Below, piece by piece: positions 55,258 to 64,000 of a DNA stretch of 64,000 bases. Made by a program: the position numbers and the translations under genes. The DNA lies in the NCBI GenBank assembly GCA_947453195.1, contig CANGFO010000003.1, positions 96,362-160,361 of the forward strand, in the 5' to 3' direction. Within the stretch, counting starts at the first letter, position 1. Every line of letters begins with the position of its first letter. The stretch is from Flavobacteriaceae bacterium (lineage in GTDB: Bacteria > Bacteroidota > Bacteroidia > Flavobacteriales > Flavobacteriaceae). Below the pieces are notes generated by a model, which was given only the letters and a program-made list of their open reading frames with translations, had not been told where the DNA came from and did no database searches.

Positions 55258-57045
55258 TTACATTCTTTCAGGAACTTCAATTCCCAAAAGTTGAAATGCT
55301 AATTTTATTGTTTCTGCCACCTTAGCAGACAATTGAACTCGGAATATTTTTTTAGTTTGATTTTCCTCTCCAAGAATCGAAACCGTTTGATAAAACGAAT
55401 TGTATTCTTTCACTAATTCATAGGTATAATTAGCTACTAAAGCAGGACTATGATTACTTGCCGCATCTTGAATTAGTTCGGGAAATAGGGCGATTTGTTT
55501 CAATAATTCTTTTTCTTTCGGATGAATTGCATCCAATGTAATGGTGACGCTTGAGTTAAAATCTGCTTTACGCAAAATAGATTGAATTCGAGCATAAGTA
55601 TATTGAATAAATGGACCTGTATTTCCTGCAAAATCTACCGATTCTTCTGGATTAAACATCATTGATTTTTTAGGATCTACTTTAAGCATATAATACTTCA
55701 AAGCGCCAAGTCCGATTATTTTATACAATTTAGCTTTTTCGGCATCTGAATACCCATCCAATTTTCCTAATTCCTCAGATATCGATTTTGCTGTAGTTGT
55801 CATCTCCTCCATCAAATCATCTGCATCCACAACCGTTCCTTCACGCGATTTCATTTTACCCGAAGGTAATTCTACCATTCCATAGGATAAATGAAACATA
55901 TTTTCAGCCCAAGCAAATCCTAATTTTTTCAAAATTAAAAACAATACTTTAAAATGATAATCTTGTTCATTACCTACCGTATACACCATTCCTCCAACAT
56001 CTGAGAAATCTTTAACTCGCTGAATTGCAGTACCTATATCTTGCGTCATATAAACTGCCGTTCCATCTGAACGAAGTACAATTTTTCTATCTAAACCATC
56101 AGGCGTTAGATCAATCCAAACGGAGCCATCCGGATCTTTTTCGAAAATTCCTTTTTCTAATCCATATTGAACTACTTCTTTTCCTAAAAGATAGGTATTT
56201 GATTCATAATAATACGAATCAAAATCAACCCCTAAATTTTTATATGTCTGCTCAAATCCATCATAAACCCATTGATTCATAGTTTTCCATAATTCAATTA
56301 CTTCAGGCTTTCCTGCTTCCCAATCAAGCAACATTTGTTGAGCCTCGACTAGACTTGGAGCTTGTTTTTTTGCTTCTTCTTCCGATTTTCCCTGAGCCAT
56401 TAAAGCAGTTATTTCTGCTTTATAAACCTTATCAAATTGAACATAAAAATTACCAACAAGCTTATCCCCTTTTAAGTCAGTAGATTCTGGAGTTTGCCCT
56501 TCACCATACTTTTTCCAGGCCAACATCGATTTACATATATGAATCCCTCTATCATTTATGATTTGGGTTTTATATACTTTTTTCCCTGAAGCTTTAAGAA
56601 TTTCAGCTACTGAATAGCCTAATAAATTATTACGAATATGACCAAGATGCAGTGGCTTATTGGTGTTAGGAGAAGAATATTCAACCATAATTGCATCCGA
56701 CTGAGTTGTATTTGCGGAAGCGGAAACAAAACCAAAAGTGGAATTATCTTTTATAGAATTAAAAAAATCTAAATAATAAGCATCTGAAATTACAACATTC
56801 AGGAAGCCTGCAACTACATTGAATTTTTCTACTTCTTTAACATTTTCAACTAAATAAGTTCCTATTTTAGTTCCAATATCAACAGGATTTCCTTTAATTA
56901 TTTTCAATAATGGAAAAATAACTACAGTAATATCTCCTTCAAAATCTTTCCTAGTTGCCTGAAATTCAATTTTTTCGACATTCGCATTAAATTGCTTTTG
57001 AATTGCTTCAAAAATAACAGAAGATAAGATTTTTTGTAATGACAT
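55258..57045 (-). CDS. argS: Arginyl-tRNA synthetase
   Basis: Class I synthetase of 595 residues. The HIGH motif is HLGH (133-136) in NTNKPLHLGHIRNN, and the KMSKS loop is GKMKSREG. The N-terminal Add-1-like domain (1-110) and the C-terminal DALR anticodon domain ending GIEVPERM are present. It is monocistronic or leads ffh 88 nt downstream; no hairpin lies between. Confidence 0.98.
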   Translation of the reverse strand: MSLQKILSSVIFEAIQKQFNANVEKIEFQATRKDFEGDITVVIFPLLKIIKGNPVDIGTKIGTYLVENVKEVEKFNVVAGFLNVVISDAYYLDFFNSIKDNSTFGFVSASANTTQSDAIMVEYSSPNTNKPLHLGHIRNNLLGYSVAEILKASGKKVYKTQIINDRGIHICKSMLAWKKYGEGQTPESTDLKGDKLVGNFYVQFDKVYKAEITALMAQGKSEEEAKKQAPSLVEAQQMLLDWEAGKPEVIELWKTMNQWVYDGFEQTYKNLGVDFDSYYYESNTYLLGKEVVQYGLEKGIFEKDPDGSVWIDLTPDGLDRKIVLRSDGTAVYMTQDIGTAIQRVKDFSDVGGMVYTVGNEQDYHFKVLFLILKKLGFAWAENMFHLSYGMVELPSGKMKSREGTVVDADDLMEEMTTTAKSISEELGKLDGYSDAEKAKLYKIIGLGALKYYMLKVDPKKSMMFNPEESVDFAGNTGPFIQYTYARIQSILRKADFNSSVTITLDAIHPKEKELLKQIALFPELIQDAASNHSPALVANYTYELVKEYNSFYQTVSILGEENQTKKIFRVQLSAKVAETIKLAFQLLGIEVPERM

Positions 57046-57065
57046 TGTACTGTTTTTTAAAGGTG

Positions 57066-57073
57066 CAAAGATA
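57066..57073 (-). promoter_or_regulatory. Putative -7 box for argS
   Basis: The minus strand reads TATCTTTG then CACC, 20 nt before the argS ATG. Confidence 0.5.
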
Positions 57074-57121
57074 GAATATTATTCACAAAATTTCCTATTG
57101 CTTTATCATCAAATATGATTA

Positions 57122-57152
57122 ATAAAACTCGAATCTGTAATTCGAGTTTTAT
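57122..57152 (-). terminator. Intrinsic terminator of the KAS III gene
   Basis: ATAAAACTCGAA (57122-57133) pairs with TTCGAGTTTTAT (57141-57152) over a 7-nt loop, 7 nt past the stop of the KAS III gene. Confidence 0.85.
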
Positions 57153-57159
57153 CTATTAT

Positions 57160-58167
57160 TTACCATTTAATAATTGCGCTTGCCCAAGTAAATCCACTCC
57201 CAAAAGCTGCCAAAACTATGATGTCTCCTTCTTTGATTTTTCCTTGCTCCCAAGCTTCTGTTAATGCTATTGGAATCGAAGCAGCTGTTGTATTACCGTA
57301 TTTTTGAATATTATTAAACACTTGATCATCTCTTAAATCAAACTTTTTTTGAATGAATTGAGAGATTCTCAAATTTGCTTGGTGTGGGATTAATAAATCA
57401 ATATCTGAAACCTGCAGGTTGTTTGCTTGCAAAGCCTCATTAATGACTTCTGCAAATCTAACAACGGCATTTTTAAAGACAAATTGGCCATTCATATGTG
57501 GAAAATAACTTTCGTCTTCTGGGCTGTTGTCTTTTATAATATCGGTAACCCATCGCCCTCCCATACCAGGTGCAAGCAAAGCTAATTCTTTGGCGTGCTC
57601 ACCTTCTGAATGTAAATGTGTAGAAAGAATACCTTTTGAAGTATTTTCTTCTCTACTCAAGACTGCAGCTCCTGCACCATCACCGAAAATTACAGAGACA
57701 CCACGACCTCTATCGGTCATATCCAATCCTAAAGATTGAAGTTCTGAAGCCACTACCAATATATTCTTATACATTCCGGTCTTAATAAATTGATCAGCAA
57801 CCGAAAGTGCATATATAAAGCCGGAACATTGATTACGGATATCTAAAGCTCCTACCGTTTTAAGTCCAAGTTCATGTTGCAATGCGACACCAGGACCAGG
57901 AAAATAGTAATCTGGCGAAATAGTAGCAAAAACAATAAAATCAATATCTTGATAATCTACTCCAGATCGCTCTATTGCGATTTTGGCCGCTTTTACCCCC
58001 ATAGAAGTTGTAGTATCTTCACCTTTAACAATATGCCTTCTTTCTTGTATCCCAGTTCTTTCTTGTATCCATTCATCTGTGGTATTCATGATTTTGGACA
58101 AATCATCATTGGTCACTATATTCTCTGGAACAAAATAACCCAAACCACTTATTTTAGCTTGAAACAT
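57160..58167 (-). CDS. 3-oxoacyl-ACP synthase III family protein
   Basis: Thiolase-fold condensing enzyme of 335 residues. The triad is Cys114 in RNQCSGFIYAL, His262 in PHQANLRI, and Asn292 in KYGNTTAASIP. TTDEWIQERTGIQERRH is the FabH-type N-terminal signature. It could be the FabH that starts fatty-acid synthesis, or a paralogue. DIRNQCSGF replaces the usual D-x-x-AACSGF and acyl-carrier genes are not adjacent, so I leave the symbol blank. It is a lone gene between two terminators. Confidence 0.88.
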   Translation of the reverse strand: MFQAKISGLGYFVPENIVTNDDLSKIMNTTDEWIQERTGIQERRHIVKGEDTTTSMGVKAAKIAIERSGVDYQDIDFIVFATISPDYYFPGPGVALQHELGLKTVGALDIRNQCSGFIYALSVADQFIKTGMYKNILVVASELQSLGLDMTDRGRGVSVIFGDGAGAAVLSREENTSKGILSTHLHSEGEHAKELALLAPGMGGRWVTDIIKDNSPEDESYFPHMNGQFVFKNAVVRFAEVINEALQANNLQVSDIDLLIPHQANLRISQFIQKKFDLRDDQVFNNIQKYGNTTAASIPIALTEAWEQGKIKEGDIIVLAAFGSGFTWASAIIKW

Positions 58168-58239
58168 TGTATATGAATTTAAAATAATGGTATAAAATTA
58201 GAGAAAAGTGATGACGAAATCTAATAATATAGTATTAAT

Positions 58240-58270
58240 AAAAAAGCAGCTAAAAACTAGCTGCTTTTTT
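58240..58270 (-). terminator. Intrinsic terminator of the surface-adhesin operon
   Basis: Perfect 13-bp stem AAAAAAGCAGCTA (58240-58252) / TAGCTGCTTTTTT (58258-58270) with a 5-nt loop, 23 nt past the OmpA-family stop. Confidence 0.9.
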
Positions 58271-58293
58271 AGATTTAATAATATCGAAATTTA

Positions 58294-60282
58294 TTAAATT
58301 TTTGTAACAATAAACTCACTTCTTCTATTAGCTTGATGTTCTGCTTCGGTACATATTACACCATCCGTACATTTGTTCAATAATTGAGATTCACCATACC
58401 CTTTAGCGGTCAATCTTTTCTTGCTAATTCCTTTACTAATTAACCAATTCATAGTGGATGTGGCTCTGTTTTGAGACAATATTCGATTTTTTTCAGCAGA
58501 TTGTCGAGAATCAGTATGTGAACGAATATCTAATTCCATCTGAGGATATTGTTGCAAGACATTTAATATTTTAGTTAACTCGATTTCTGCATCTGGGCGA
58601 ATGTTATATTTCCCTAAATCAAAGTGAATTGGGTTAATGCTATACAACTTCATTAAATCATCTGATTTATGAATTGTCTTAGAAGAACTTGCAATAGGAA
58701 TTTCCAAATAATTATCTTCCCCTTCTTTAATTGTAACCTGTTGCGTTTGTGAAAATGAAGTCTCTTGCAATTCAGATTTTATATAACAAACTGAATTGCA
58801 TTCTTGCAAACCAAAATCAAATTTCCCATCTTTATTAGTGACAACTTCTTGAAGCATTTTTTTATCTGCATCCAATAGTGAAACTTTAACATTAAACAAT
58901 GGTAATCCAGAATCTTTATCTACAATAATACCATCTAAATTTTGCTCGCATTTAATAATTAATTTTTTAATTTCTTTAAATTTATAGACATCATCTCCTC
59001 CTAGTCCTCCTTCTCGATTGGAAGTTACATAGCCATAACGAGATACTTCATTTATTAAAAATCCAAAATCATCGAATGAACTATTTAATGGCTCCCCAAC
59101 ATTTGTTACTTCACTAAAACTTCCATCTTTATTAATTTTCGATACAAAAACATCTAAACCACCAAGACCAGGATGTCCATCGGAAGCAAAATACAATTCT
59201 CCAGATGTTGTAATCATAGGAAAGCTCTCGCGTCCTTCAGTATTTATTTTAGGGCCAAGATTTGTTGGCGCCCCAAATGTACCATCTTCTTTGATTTCAA
59301 TTTTAAAAATATCCGATTGCCCTAGTGTTCCTGGCATATCTGAAGCAAAATATAACGTATGCTCATCGGCACTTAAAGTGGGATGTGCAACATTATAATT
59401 ATCACTATTAAAAGATAATTCTTGAATATTTGTCAATTTTTCATCCTCTAAAGAAGCTCGATACAATTTTAATAAAGTGGTTTTGTTTGCATCAGCTCTC
59501 AACTTTCCTTTAATAAAATTATTTCTTGTAAAATATACTGTTTTCCCATCATTAGTAAATACAGGAGTAGATTCATTTACCCTAGAATTGATTCCCGAAC
59601 CAAATTTTTCTGCTTTGGTCAAAAAACCTTCAGCAACAATATCTGCTTTATACAAATTCGTAAATCCCTCACCAGTCCATGAGTGGCGTCTATTTGTGAA
59701 ATTTCCAGTATCTTTAGCAGAAGCAAATACAATTTTATTGTTAAAAAATGCACTTCCAAAATCAGAATATTTTGAATTTATCCCAGCATTTTCTACAACA
59801 TAACGTCCCGAATTCTTTTTGATTTGTTCTAAGTAATTAGCCTGTAATTTTGCCAACTTTGCTCTTATATCCGTTCCTTTTAGTTCATTAAATTTTGCCA
59901 TAATACTATCTGCTTTGGCATAATCTTTAATGCTCTTAAGAGATTGAGCATAACGATAATAATATTCTGGATCGATATATTGACTATAATTAAATAATTC
60001 TCCATACCATTTTGCTGCATTAACTAGATCGGCCTTAAAATAATAGGCATTACCTAAATTTTGCAATAAATCTTGCGACTTAGTCCCGCTTGCAATTAAT
60101 TTTTCATAATTTTTAATTGCCGAAACATAATTATAATTATCATAAGCTTTATCAGCTTTAACCTCTTTTGTTTTTTGTGAATGGATATTATATGTCACCA
60201 TACACAAAAGCACTAAAATTATTTTATTTATATTTTTCAAAACTTTATTGTTTTTAGAAAATTTAAGAATCTTTACTTTCAT
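58294..60282 (-). CDS. OmpA family protein with PD40 repeats
   Basis: 662 residues. After a signal segment (IILVLLCMVTYNIHSQ) come TPR-like helices (about 45-150), a PD40/WD40-like propeller (NVAHPTLSADEHTLYFASDM, ESFPMITTSGELYFASDGHP), and a carboxypeptidase-regulatory-like insert (LDGIIVDKDSGLPLFNVKVS). An OmpA C-terminal domain follows (HFDLGKYNIRPDAEIEL, IRSHTDSRQSAEKNR, NRRSEF) and should hold peptidoglycan. The arrangement is typical of T9SS/gliding accessory proteins. It lies 12 nt after the PorP/SprF gene. Confidence 0.92.
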   Translation of the reverse strand: MKVKILKFSKNNKVLKNINKIILVLLCMVTYNIHSQKTKEVKADKAYDNYNYVSAIKNYEKLIASGTKSQDLLQNLGNAYYFKADLVNAAKWYGELFNYSQYIDPEYYYRYAQSLKSIKDYAKADSIMAKFNELKGTDIRAKLAKLQANYLEQIKKNSGRYVVENAGINSKYSDFGSAFFNNKIVFASAKDTGNFTNRRHSWTGEGFTNLYKADIVAEGFLTKAEKFGSGINSRVNESTPVFTNDGKTVYFTRNNFIKGKLRADANKTTLLKLYRASLEDEKLTNIQELSFNSDNYNVAHPTLSADEHTLYFASDMPGTLGQSDIFKIEIKEDGTFGAPTNLGPKINTEGRESFPMITTSGELYFASDGHPGLGGLDVFVSKINKDGSFSEVTNVGEPLNSSFDDFGFLINEVSRYGYVTSNREGGLGGDDVYKFKEIKKLIIKCEQNLDGIIVDKDSGLPLFNVKVSLLDADKKMLQEVVTNKDGKFDFGLQECNSVCYIKSELQETSFSQTQQVTIKEGEDNYLEIPIASSSKTIHKSDDLMKLYSINPIHFDLGKYNIRPDAEIELTKILNVLQQYPQMELDIRSHTDSRQSAEKNRILSQNRATSTMNWLISKGISKKRLTAKGYGESQLLNKCTDGVICTEAEHQANRRSEFIVTKI

Positions 60283-60294
60283 GATTTTGATATT

Positions 60295-61203
60295 TTAGAA
60301 GAACCTTGGAGAAACAATTCTGCTTTGACGGTTAAACAATTCAAAACGCAAGAAAATTTCGTGAGATCCAGAATTATAATGAGCTAGTTTAGTGGTATCT
60401 AAATCATAACCATAACCAATATAAAGCCCTTCATTCACATGGAATCCTGCCATTAAACTTGCTGCAGCACTCCATCTCCAAGCAACCCCAAGAACAAACT
60501 TGTCATTGAACAAAAAGTTTGCAGAAAGATCTACTTGCAATGGCGCACCTTGTACCATTTTACTAAGAAAAGCTGGCTTAAATTTTAAATTTGGATTCAA
60601 ATCAAACACATATCCTCCAATTAAATAATAATTCATTTTTTCTTTATATACAGCATAATCCGAATCGCTATAGCGCTTTGTTTCAAAAAAGTTTGGGATA
60701 GAAAATCCTAAATAAGATTTATCAGAATGCAAGTAAATTCCTGCTCCAATATTTGGAGAAAATTTATTAGCATAAGATCCTAAAGTGTTATCTGAAGTAT
60801 AAATATTTAATTTTGTTGCATCAAAACTAAATAAATCAATCGATCCTTTGACACCAAATGATAATTTATAGCTTTCTGAAGTTTTTATAGAATAAGAAAC
60901 ATCAGCTGCTATATTATTTTCATCAGTTGGTCCTAGACGATCATTTACAAATGACAAACCTATACCTAAATTTGTATTTTCAATTGGTGAGTTAATAGAA
61001 ATAGTATTGGTAACCGGAGCCCCATCTAATCCAACCCATTGAGATCTATGTAGTCCAAATATACTCATTACACCTCGTGATCCAGCATAAGCAGGATTCA
61101 CATTAACGGTATTATACATGTACTGAGTATATTGTGCATCTTGCTGTGAAAAACTTACCAAACTCACTAACAATAAAGCGGTAATAATAATTTTTGTTTT
61201 CAT
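60295..61203 (-). CDS. Type IX secretion system membrane protein, PorP/SprF family
   Basis: 302 residues. A signal peptide (MKTKIIITALLLVSLVSFSQ) precedes QDAQYTQYMYNTVNVNPAYA, the hallmark PorP/SprF start, and an outer-membrane beta-barrel with alternating aromatic strands. In Flavobacterium, SprF assists export of the SprB adhesin. It lies directly after an adhesin gene and before the OmpA gene, so it probably serves that adhesin. Confidence 0.93.
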   Translation of the reverse strand: MKTKIIITALLLVSLVSFSQQDAQYTQYMYNTVNVNPAYAGSRGVMSIFGLHRSQWVGLDGAPVTNTISINSPIENTNLGIGLSFVNDRLGPTDENNIAADVSYSIKTSESYKLSFGVKGSIDLFSFDATKLNIYTSDNTLGSYANKFSPNIGAGIYLHSDKSYLGFSIPNFFETKRYSDSDYAVYKEKMNYYLIGGYVFDLNPNLKFKPAFLSKMVQGAPLQVDLSANFLFNDKFVLGVAWRWSAAASLMAGFHVNEGLYIGYGYDLDTTKLAHYNSGSHEIFLRFELFNRQSRIVSPRFF

Positions 61204-61261
61204 ATTTTTAATTTTAATCTAAGAAACTAGAATGTAAGCAACTCTGATACTATATTATTTA

Positions 61262-63385
61262 TTATTTTGTTAAGTAAAGGAAACCAGTTTTAGTTGAAAT
61301 AGTTCCATTAAATTCTTTGTATTTTAAAATGTAATAATAAGTACCATTAGGTAAAGCATCTGATTGATTAACATTTACTCTTCCTTCTGAATAACCTTTA
61401 AACGCTCTCAAATTGTTATCATAATTCTCTGCTTCAAACACTTCTACTCCCCATCTATTGAATATTTCTACTGAATTTTCAGGGAAACAATCTAAACCTC
61501 TGATATAAAAATAATCATTATTTCCATCATTATTTGGAGTTACTGCATTAAACACTTCAACTTGACATCCTTTTATTTCTGTAACTGTAGCCGAATCACC
61601 TGTATTATTAGTACTATCAGATAAATCATGAACAATTATTCCCGCAGGAGAAGTTCCAAATACAGTAGCTTGATTACTAACACTTCCATTAATAATATCT
61701 TGTGCAGTTATTGTATATGTAGCAGTTATTGAATTTGAATCTACATTTCCTACACCCAATGAAATTGGCCCACCTGTTACTAAAACTCCTGGAAGTGGAT
61801 CACTTATTGTAATATTATTTAAAGAAACTAAACCTGTATTTGTAATAACAAATGTATAAATTATATTTTCACCAACTTGCGCTATTCCATCATGATTTAA
61901 ATCATCTAAATGAGCTGTCTTAATTAATGCTATGCTAGCACAATTCAAGTTACTAGCTGAATTAACTACTGCTGGTAAAGATATTGGTGAAACGCAAGAT
62001 CCAATTGTTGCCGTTACTGTATAACTTCCTGAAGGAGCTGTCACTGTACTTCCTGAAATTGTAACTCCTGTTGATGGAGTAACGGTATAAGTGTAGGTAG
62101 CATCGTAATTAGTAATTGTGAAATTACCTGTTGAAACACTACACGTTGGCTGTGTAACTGAACTTAATACTGGTGTTGCCAATGCTGATGGCTGCGTGTT
62201 TATAACTACCGATGCCGATGCTGGTGAAACGCAAGATCCAATTGTTGCTGTTACTGTATAACTTCCTGAAGGAGCTGTCACTGTACTTCCTGAAATTGTA
62301 ACTCCTGTTGATGGAGTAACGGTATAAGTGTAGGTAGCATCGTAATTTGTAATTGTGAAATTACCTGTTGAAACACTACACGTTGGATGTGTAACTGAAC
62401 TTAATACTGGTGTTGCTAAAACAGGACATAAAACATTTATAATAACACTTGCTGTTGAACAAACTGCTCCTTGACAAACTTGATAGACTATTGTTACTGC
62501 ACTTCCAGATTCACTTGCAAGTGGAGTGTAACTCATTATTCCTGTAATAGGATTAAAAGTTATGATTCCTCCTGCATTTCCACCTGGTGCCTGAGTAATG
62601 GTATTGCCGTCATTGGCTAAGAAGTCATCATTGGCTAATATATTAACTGAACTTACTTGTCCAAATGATGCTGTTAAAGTATCATTTTGAGCTATAGGCA
62701 ATAGTACGTGTGGATCTGTTCCGTTTGGATTCCCATCTAAATCACAATCTAATGTATTCCATGTAGCTGTTACATTTGCTATAACTTGGCCCGTTCCATA
62801 TATACATGGATTGGTTGGGTCTGGATCTGAAGAATCTGGATCACCATCTCCATCTAAATCCCCTGATCCGTTTGAAACTGCTAAACTAGTTTGGGAATCA
62901 TCATTGGAATTTAATGCATTTCCTTGTGATGAATTTAAGCAAATTCCACAAAGTAATGGATTAGCTCCTGAAATATATGAAATATTTCCAAATATTAGAA
63001 TAGGAGTACTAACAACATTTCCTCTTACAGTAAGTAAGATATCTCCAACATCGAAAGGGGTAAAACTTCCTGCTGTGTTAGTCAATTTAATTATGTTAGC
63101 TGATCCGGAGGTCAAAGAATATATTGTCCATCTAGAGTCACTTCCTGCAGACAGACCAATTATTTCAGCATCTATACCAACTGAAATAGTTACAATAATA
63201 GAGTTTAATACAATGTTATCATTTCCATAATTTCCGACGGTTGCACTAAGGATTCCTGTACTACCTTGCATAACGGTAGGTGGACTCATAATAATTCCAA
63301 TACCAAGATCTGCATTTTGGGAATATCCATTTAATGCAAAAATCATTAATGAGTAGCTTAATACTATTTTGAATATAGTTTTCAT
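61262..63385 (-). CDS. Adhesin with gliding motility-associated C-terminal domain
   Basis: 707 residues. Signal peptide (MKTIFKIVLSYSLMIFALNG), then Ig-like beta modules. A Ca-binding, thrombospondin-3-like stretch (DLDGDGDPDSSDPDPTNPC) lies near 180, and a Bap-type Ig module with VNILANDDFLANDGN near 250. Two near-identical repeats follow (323-388, 402-467), then a DUF11 domain (GENIIYTFVITNTGLV). The C-terminus is the TIGR04131 gliding motility-associated domain (VEVFNAVTPNNDGNNDYF, NRWGVEVFEA, GTYYYILKY), a T9SS export signal. Confidence 0.92.
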   Translation of the reverse strand: MKTIFKIVLSYSLMIFALNGYSQNADLGIGIIMSPPTVMQGSTGILSATVGNYGNDNIVLNSIIVTISVGIDAEIIGLSAGSDSRWTIYSLTSGSANIIKLTNTAGSFTPFDVGDILLTVRGNVVSTPILIFGNISYISGANPLLCGICLNSSQGNALNSNDDSQTSLAVSNGSGDLDGDGDPDSSDPDPTNPCIYGTGQVIANVTATWNTLDCDLDGNPNGTDPHVLLPIAQNDTLTASFGQVSSVNILANDDFLANDGNTITQAPGGNAGGIITFNPITGIMSYTPLASESGSAVTIVYQVCQGAVCSTASVIINVLCPVLATPVLSSVTHPTCSVSTGNFTITNYDATYTYTVTPSTGVTISGSTVTAPSGSYTVTATIGSCVSPASASVVINTQPSALATPVLSSVTQPTCSVSTGNFTITNYDATYTYTVTPSTGVTISGSTVTAPSGSYTVTATIGSCVSPISLPAVVNSASNLNCASIALIKTAHLDDLNHDGIAQVGENIIYTFVITNTGLVSLNNITISDPLPGVLVTGGPISLGVGNVDSNSITATYTITAQDIINGSVSNQATVFGTSPAGIIVHDLSDSTNNTGDSATVTEIKGCQVEVFNAVTPNNDGNNDYFYIRGLDCFPENSVEIFNRWGVEVFEAENYDNNLRAFKGYSEGRVNVNQSDALPNGTYYYILKYKEFNGTISTKTGFLYLTK
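61985..62417. repeat. Two near-identical 196-nt units within the adhesin gene
   Basis: Units 61985-62180 and 62222-62417 are in frame with a 237-nt period (79 codons). By eye they differ at about four positions, partly silent, which suggests recent duplication. Each encodes a Ser/Thr-rich beta module starting LATPVLSSVT. Confidence 0.9.
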
Positions 63386-63410
63386 AGCATTTTATTATTT
63401 TAAATTCAGA

Positions 63411-64000
63411 TTATTGAGCTTTAACTATAACATTATATGAATTATTAGAACTGTCACTATCAGCCCCAGTCCCATTTAAAATTGTTGCTGTTAATGGTTG
63501 CCAAGTTTGATTAGGAACATTTGTTTTTCTTGCAATTGTAAATCCAATACTTGAAAATGAATTAATACCTATTATCACATTTGGTTTTAGTGTAACTGTA
63601 ATAAATATTGAGTTTTCAGTAATAATCCAATCTGAATTATTAACGCTAGTTCCCCCACTTACATTTGATAAAGAAGTTGTTGCGTTATAAGAAATCAAAA
63701 ATCCAGATTGTTTAGGTATCTTAAATACTAACTGACCAATAGATGGACCAGCGCCAATTTCAGAAATATTTACAACAAAATCTCTAGAAGTTCCAGCAGT
63801 TAAAAATACAACATTATCAATATCGATAGTTGGTGTAAAATCAGTAGCTATTACTACAACCGAACTGGTTACCGAATCACAATTCGTTGGATTGGTTACC
63901 TCACAAATGGTGTACTGTACTGAATAATTTCCTGCAGGAGTGTTTGGTGCTATAGTGACTGTTCCGTTTGGATTTAATGTCAATCCGGTTGGAACACTCA
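63411..64000 (-). CDS. Repeat-rich surface protein (5' end outside window)
   Basis: The minus-strand frame is open to the window edge: [20 protein letters not shown] continues into [20 protein letters not shown], a repeat type found in large flavobacterial adhesins. The last 140 residues form another beta domain ([20 protein letters not shown]). It ends [12 protein letters not shown] without a recognisable T9SS C-terminal domain. A TTG at 63983 could be read as a start, but homologous repeat sequence continues past it, so this is the 3' part of a longer gene. The adhesin with the gliding-type domain starts 25 nt downstream. Confidence 0.85.
   Translation of the reverse strand, partial: SVPTGLTLNPNGTVTIAPNTPAGNYSVQYTICEVTNPTNCDSVTSSVVVIATDFTPTIDIDNVVFLTAGTSRDFVVNISEIGAGPSIGQLVFKIPKQSGFLISYNATTSLSNVSGGTSVNNSDWIITENSIFITVTLKPNVIIGINSFSSIGFTIARKTNVPNQTWQPLTATILNGTGADSDSSNNSYNVIVKAQ

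Noticed and set aside
63411..63983. Stand-alone gene starting at TTG 63983
   Set aside because: Repeat-type sequence (VPTG) continues in frame to the window edge, so this is the tail of a longer gene.

Overview
The window is a stretch of ordinary chromosome from a low-G+C member of the Bacteroidetes, most likely a Flavobacterium or close relative. The evidence is type IX secretion (T9SS) cargo with Por-type and gliding-associated C-terminal domains, a PorP/SprF-type outer-membrane protein, a TonB with the WLDLVF/YGAYQLR N-terminus, family-typical proteins (DUF5683, WbqC, TIGR02757, LIC_10190), A-rich leaders without Shine-Dalgarno sequences, and recurrent TAnnTTTG promoter boxes. I saw no tRNA, rRNA, CRISPR array, insertion sequence or prophage. 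No gene-free stretch exceeds 300 bases; the longest gap is 42680-42944.

Layout. 1-8834 (minus): formate-THF ligase (cut by the window edge), topoisomerase IV (parE-parC), a lipoprotein, the ATPase YchF and a 2[4Fe-4S] ferredoxin. 8972-13202 (plus): acyl-CoA reductase, serine biosynthesis (serC, serA), a possible eRF1-like protein and a small membrane protein. 13215-17951: folE (minus), a LolD-type ABC ATPase, a LIC_10190-type membrane protein, a TIGR02757 protein, and a convergent secreted protein. 18140-25428 (plus): udk, an FtsB/DivIC protein, both methylmalonyl-CoA mutase subunits with a T9SS cargo gene between them, and a dienoyl-CoA-reductase-like SDR. 25542-30782 (plus): parA-parB-DUF5683-dapB-lepB-WbqC. 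30789-37932 (minus): a WG-repeat protein, an EEP-family hydrolase, two tandem rhomboids, mutL, ribH and a YfgM-like TPR protein. 38077-45768 (plus): recF, DUF2461, murB, a glycosyltransferase, an ECF sigma factor, TonB, lipA and a GAPDH. 45769-47572 (minus): a purine nucleoside phosphorylase and lpxK. 47622-52367 (plus): a secreted protein, a Nif3-like protein, a coiled-coil protein that has lost its zinc ribbon, an alpha/beta hydrolase, rluF and a membrane protein. 52373-58167 (minus): GNAT, folD, ffh, argS and a KAS III. 58294-64000 (minus): a surface-adhesin cluster of a partial large repeat protein, a gliding-associated adhesin, PorP/SprF and OmpA.

Most of this is housekeeping: DNA topology and repair, one-carbon and serine metabolism, cell wall and lipid A synthesis, protein targeting (SRP, signal peptidase) and propionate metabolism. 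The accessory part is the T9SS surface machinery at the right edge and the isolated T9SS cargo gene in the mutase operon. I found no clearly new system. The best leads are a MutL whose endonuclease motifs are degenerate, a cysteine-free zinc-ribbon protein, a 17-codon lipoprotein-like ORF overlapping the recF start, a terminator abutting a start codon, and an unusually constant spacing between promoter boxes and start codons.
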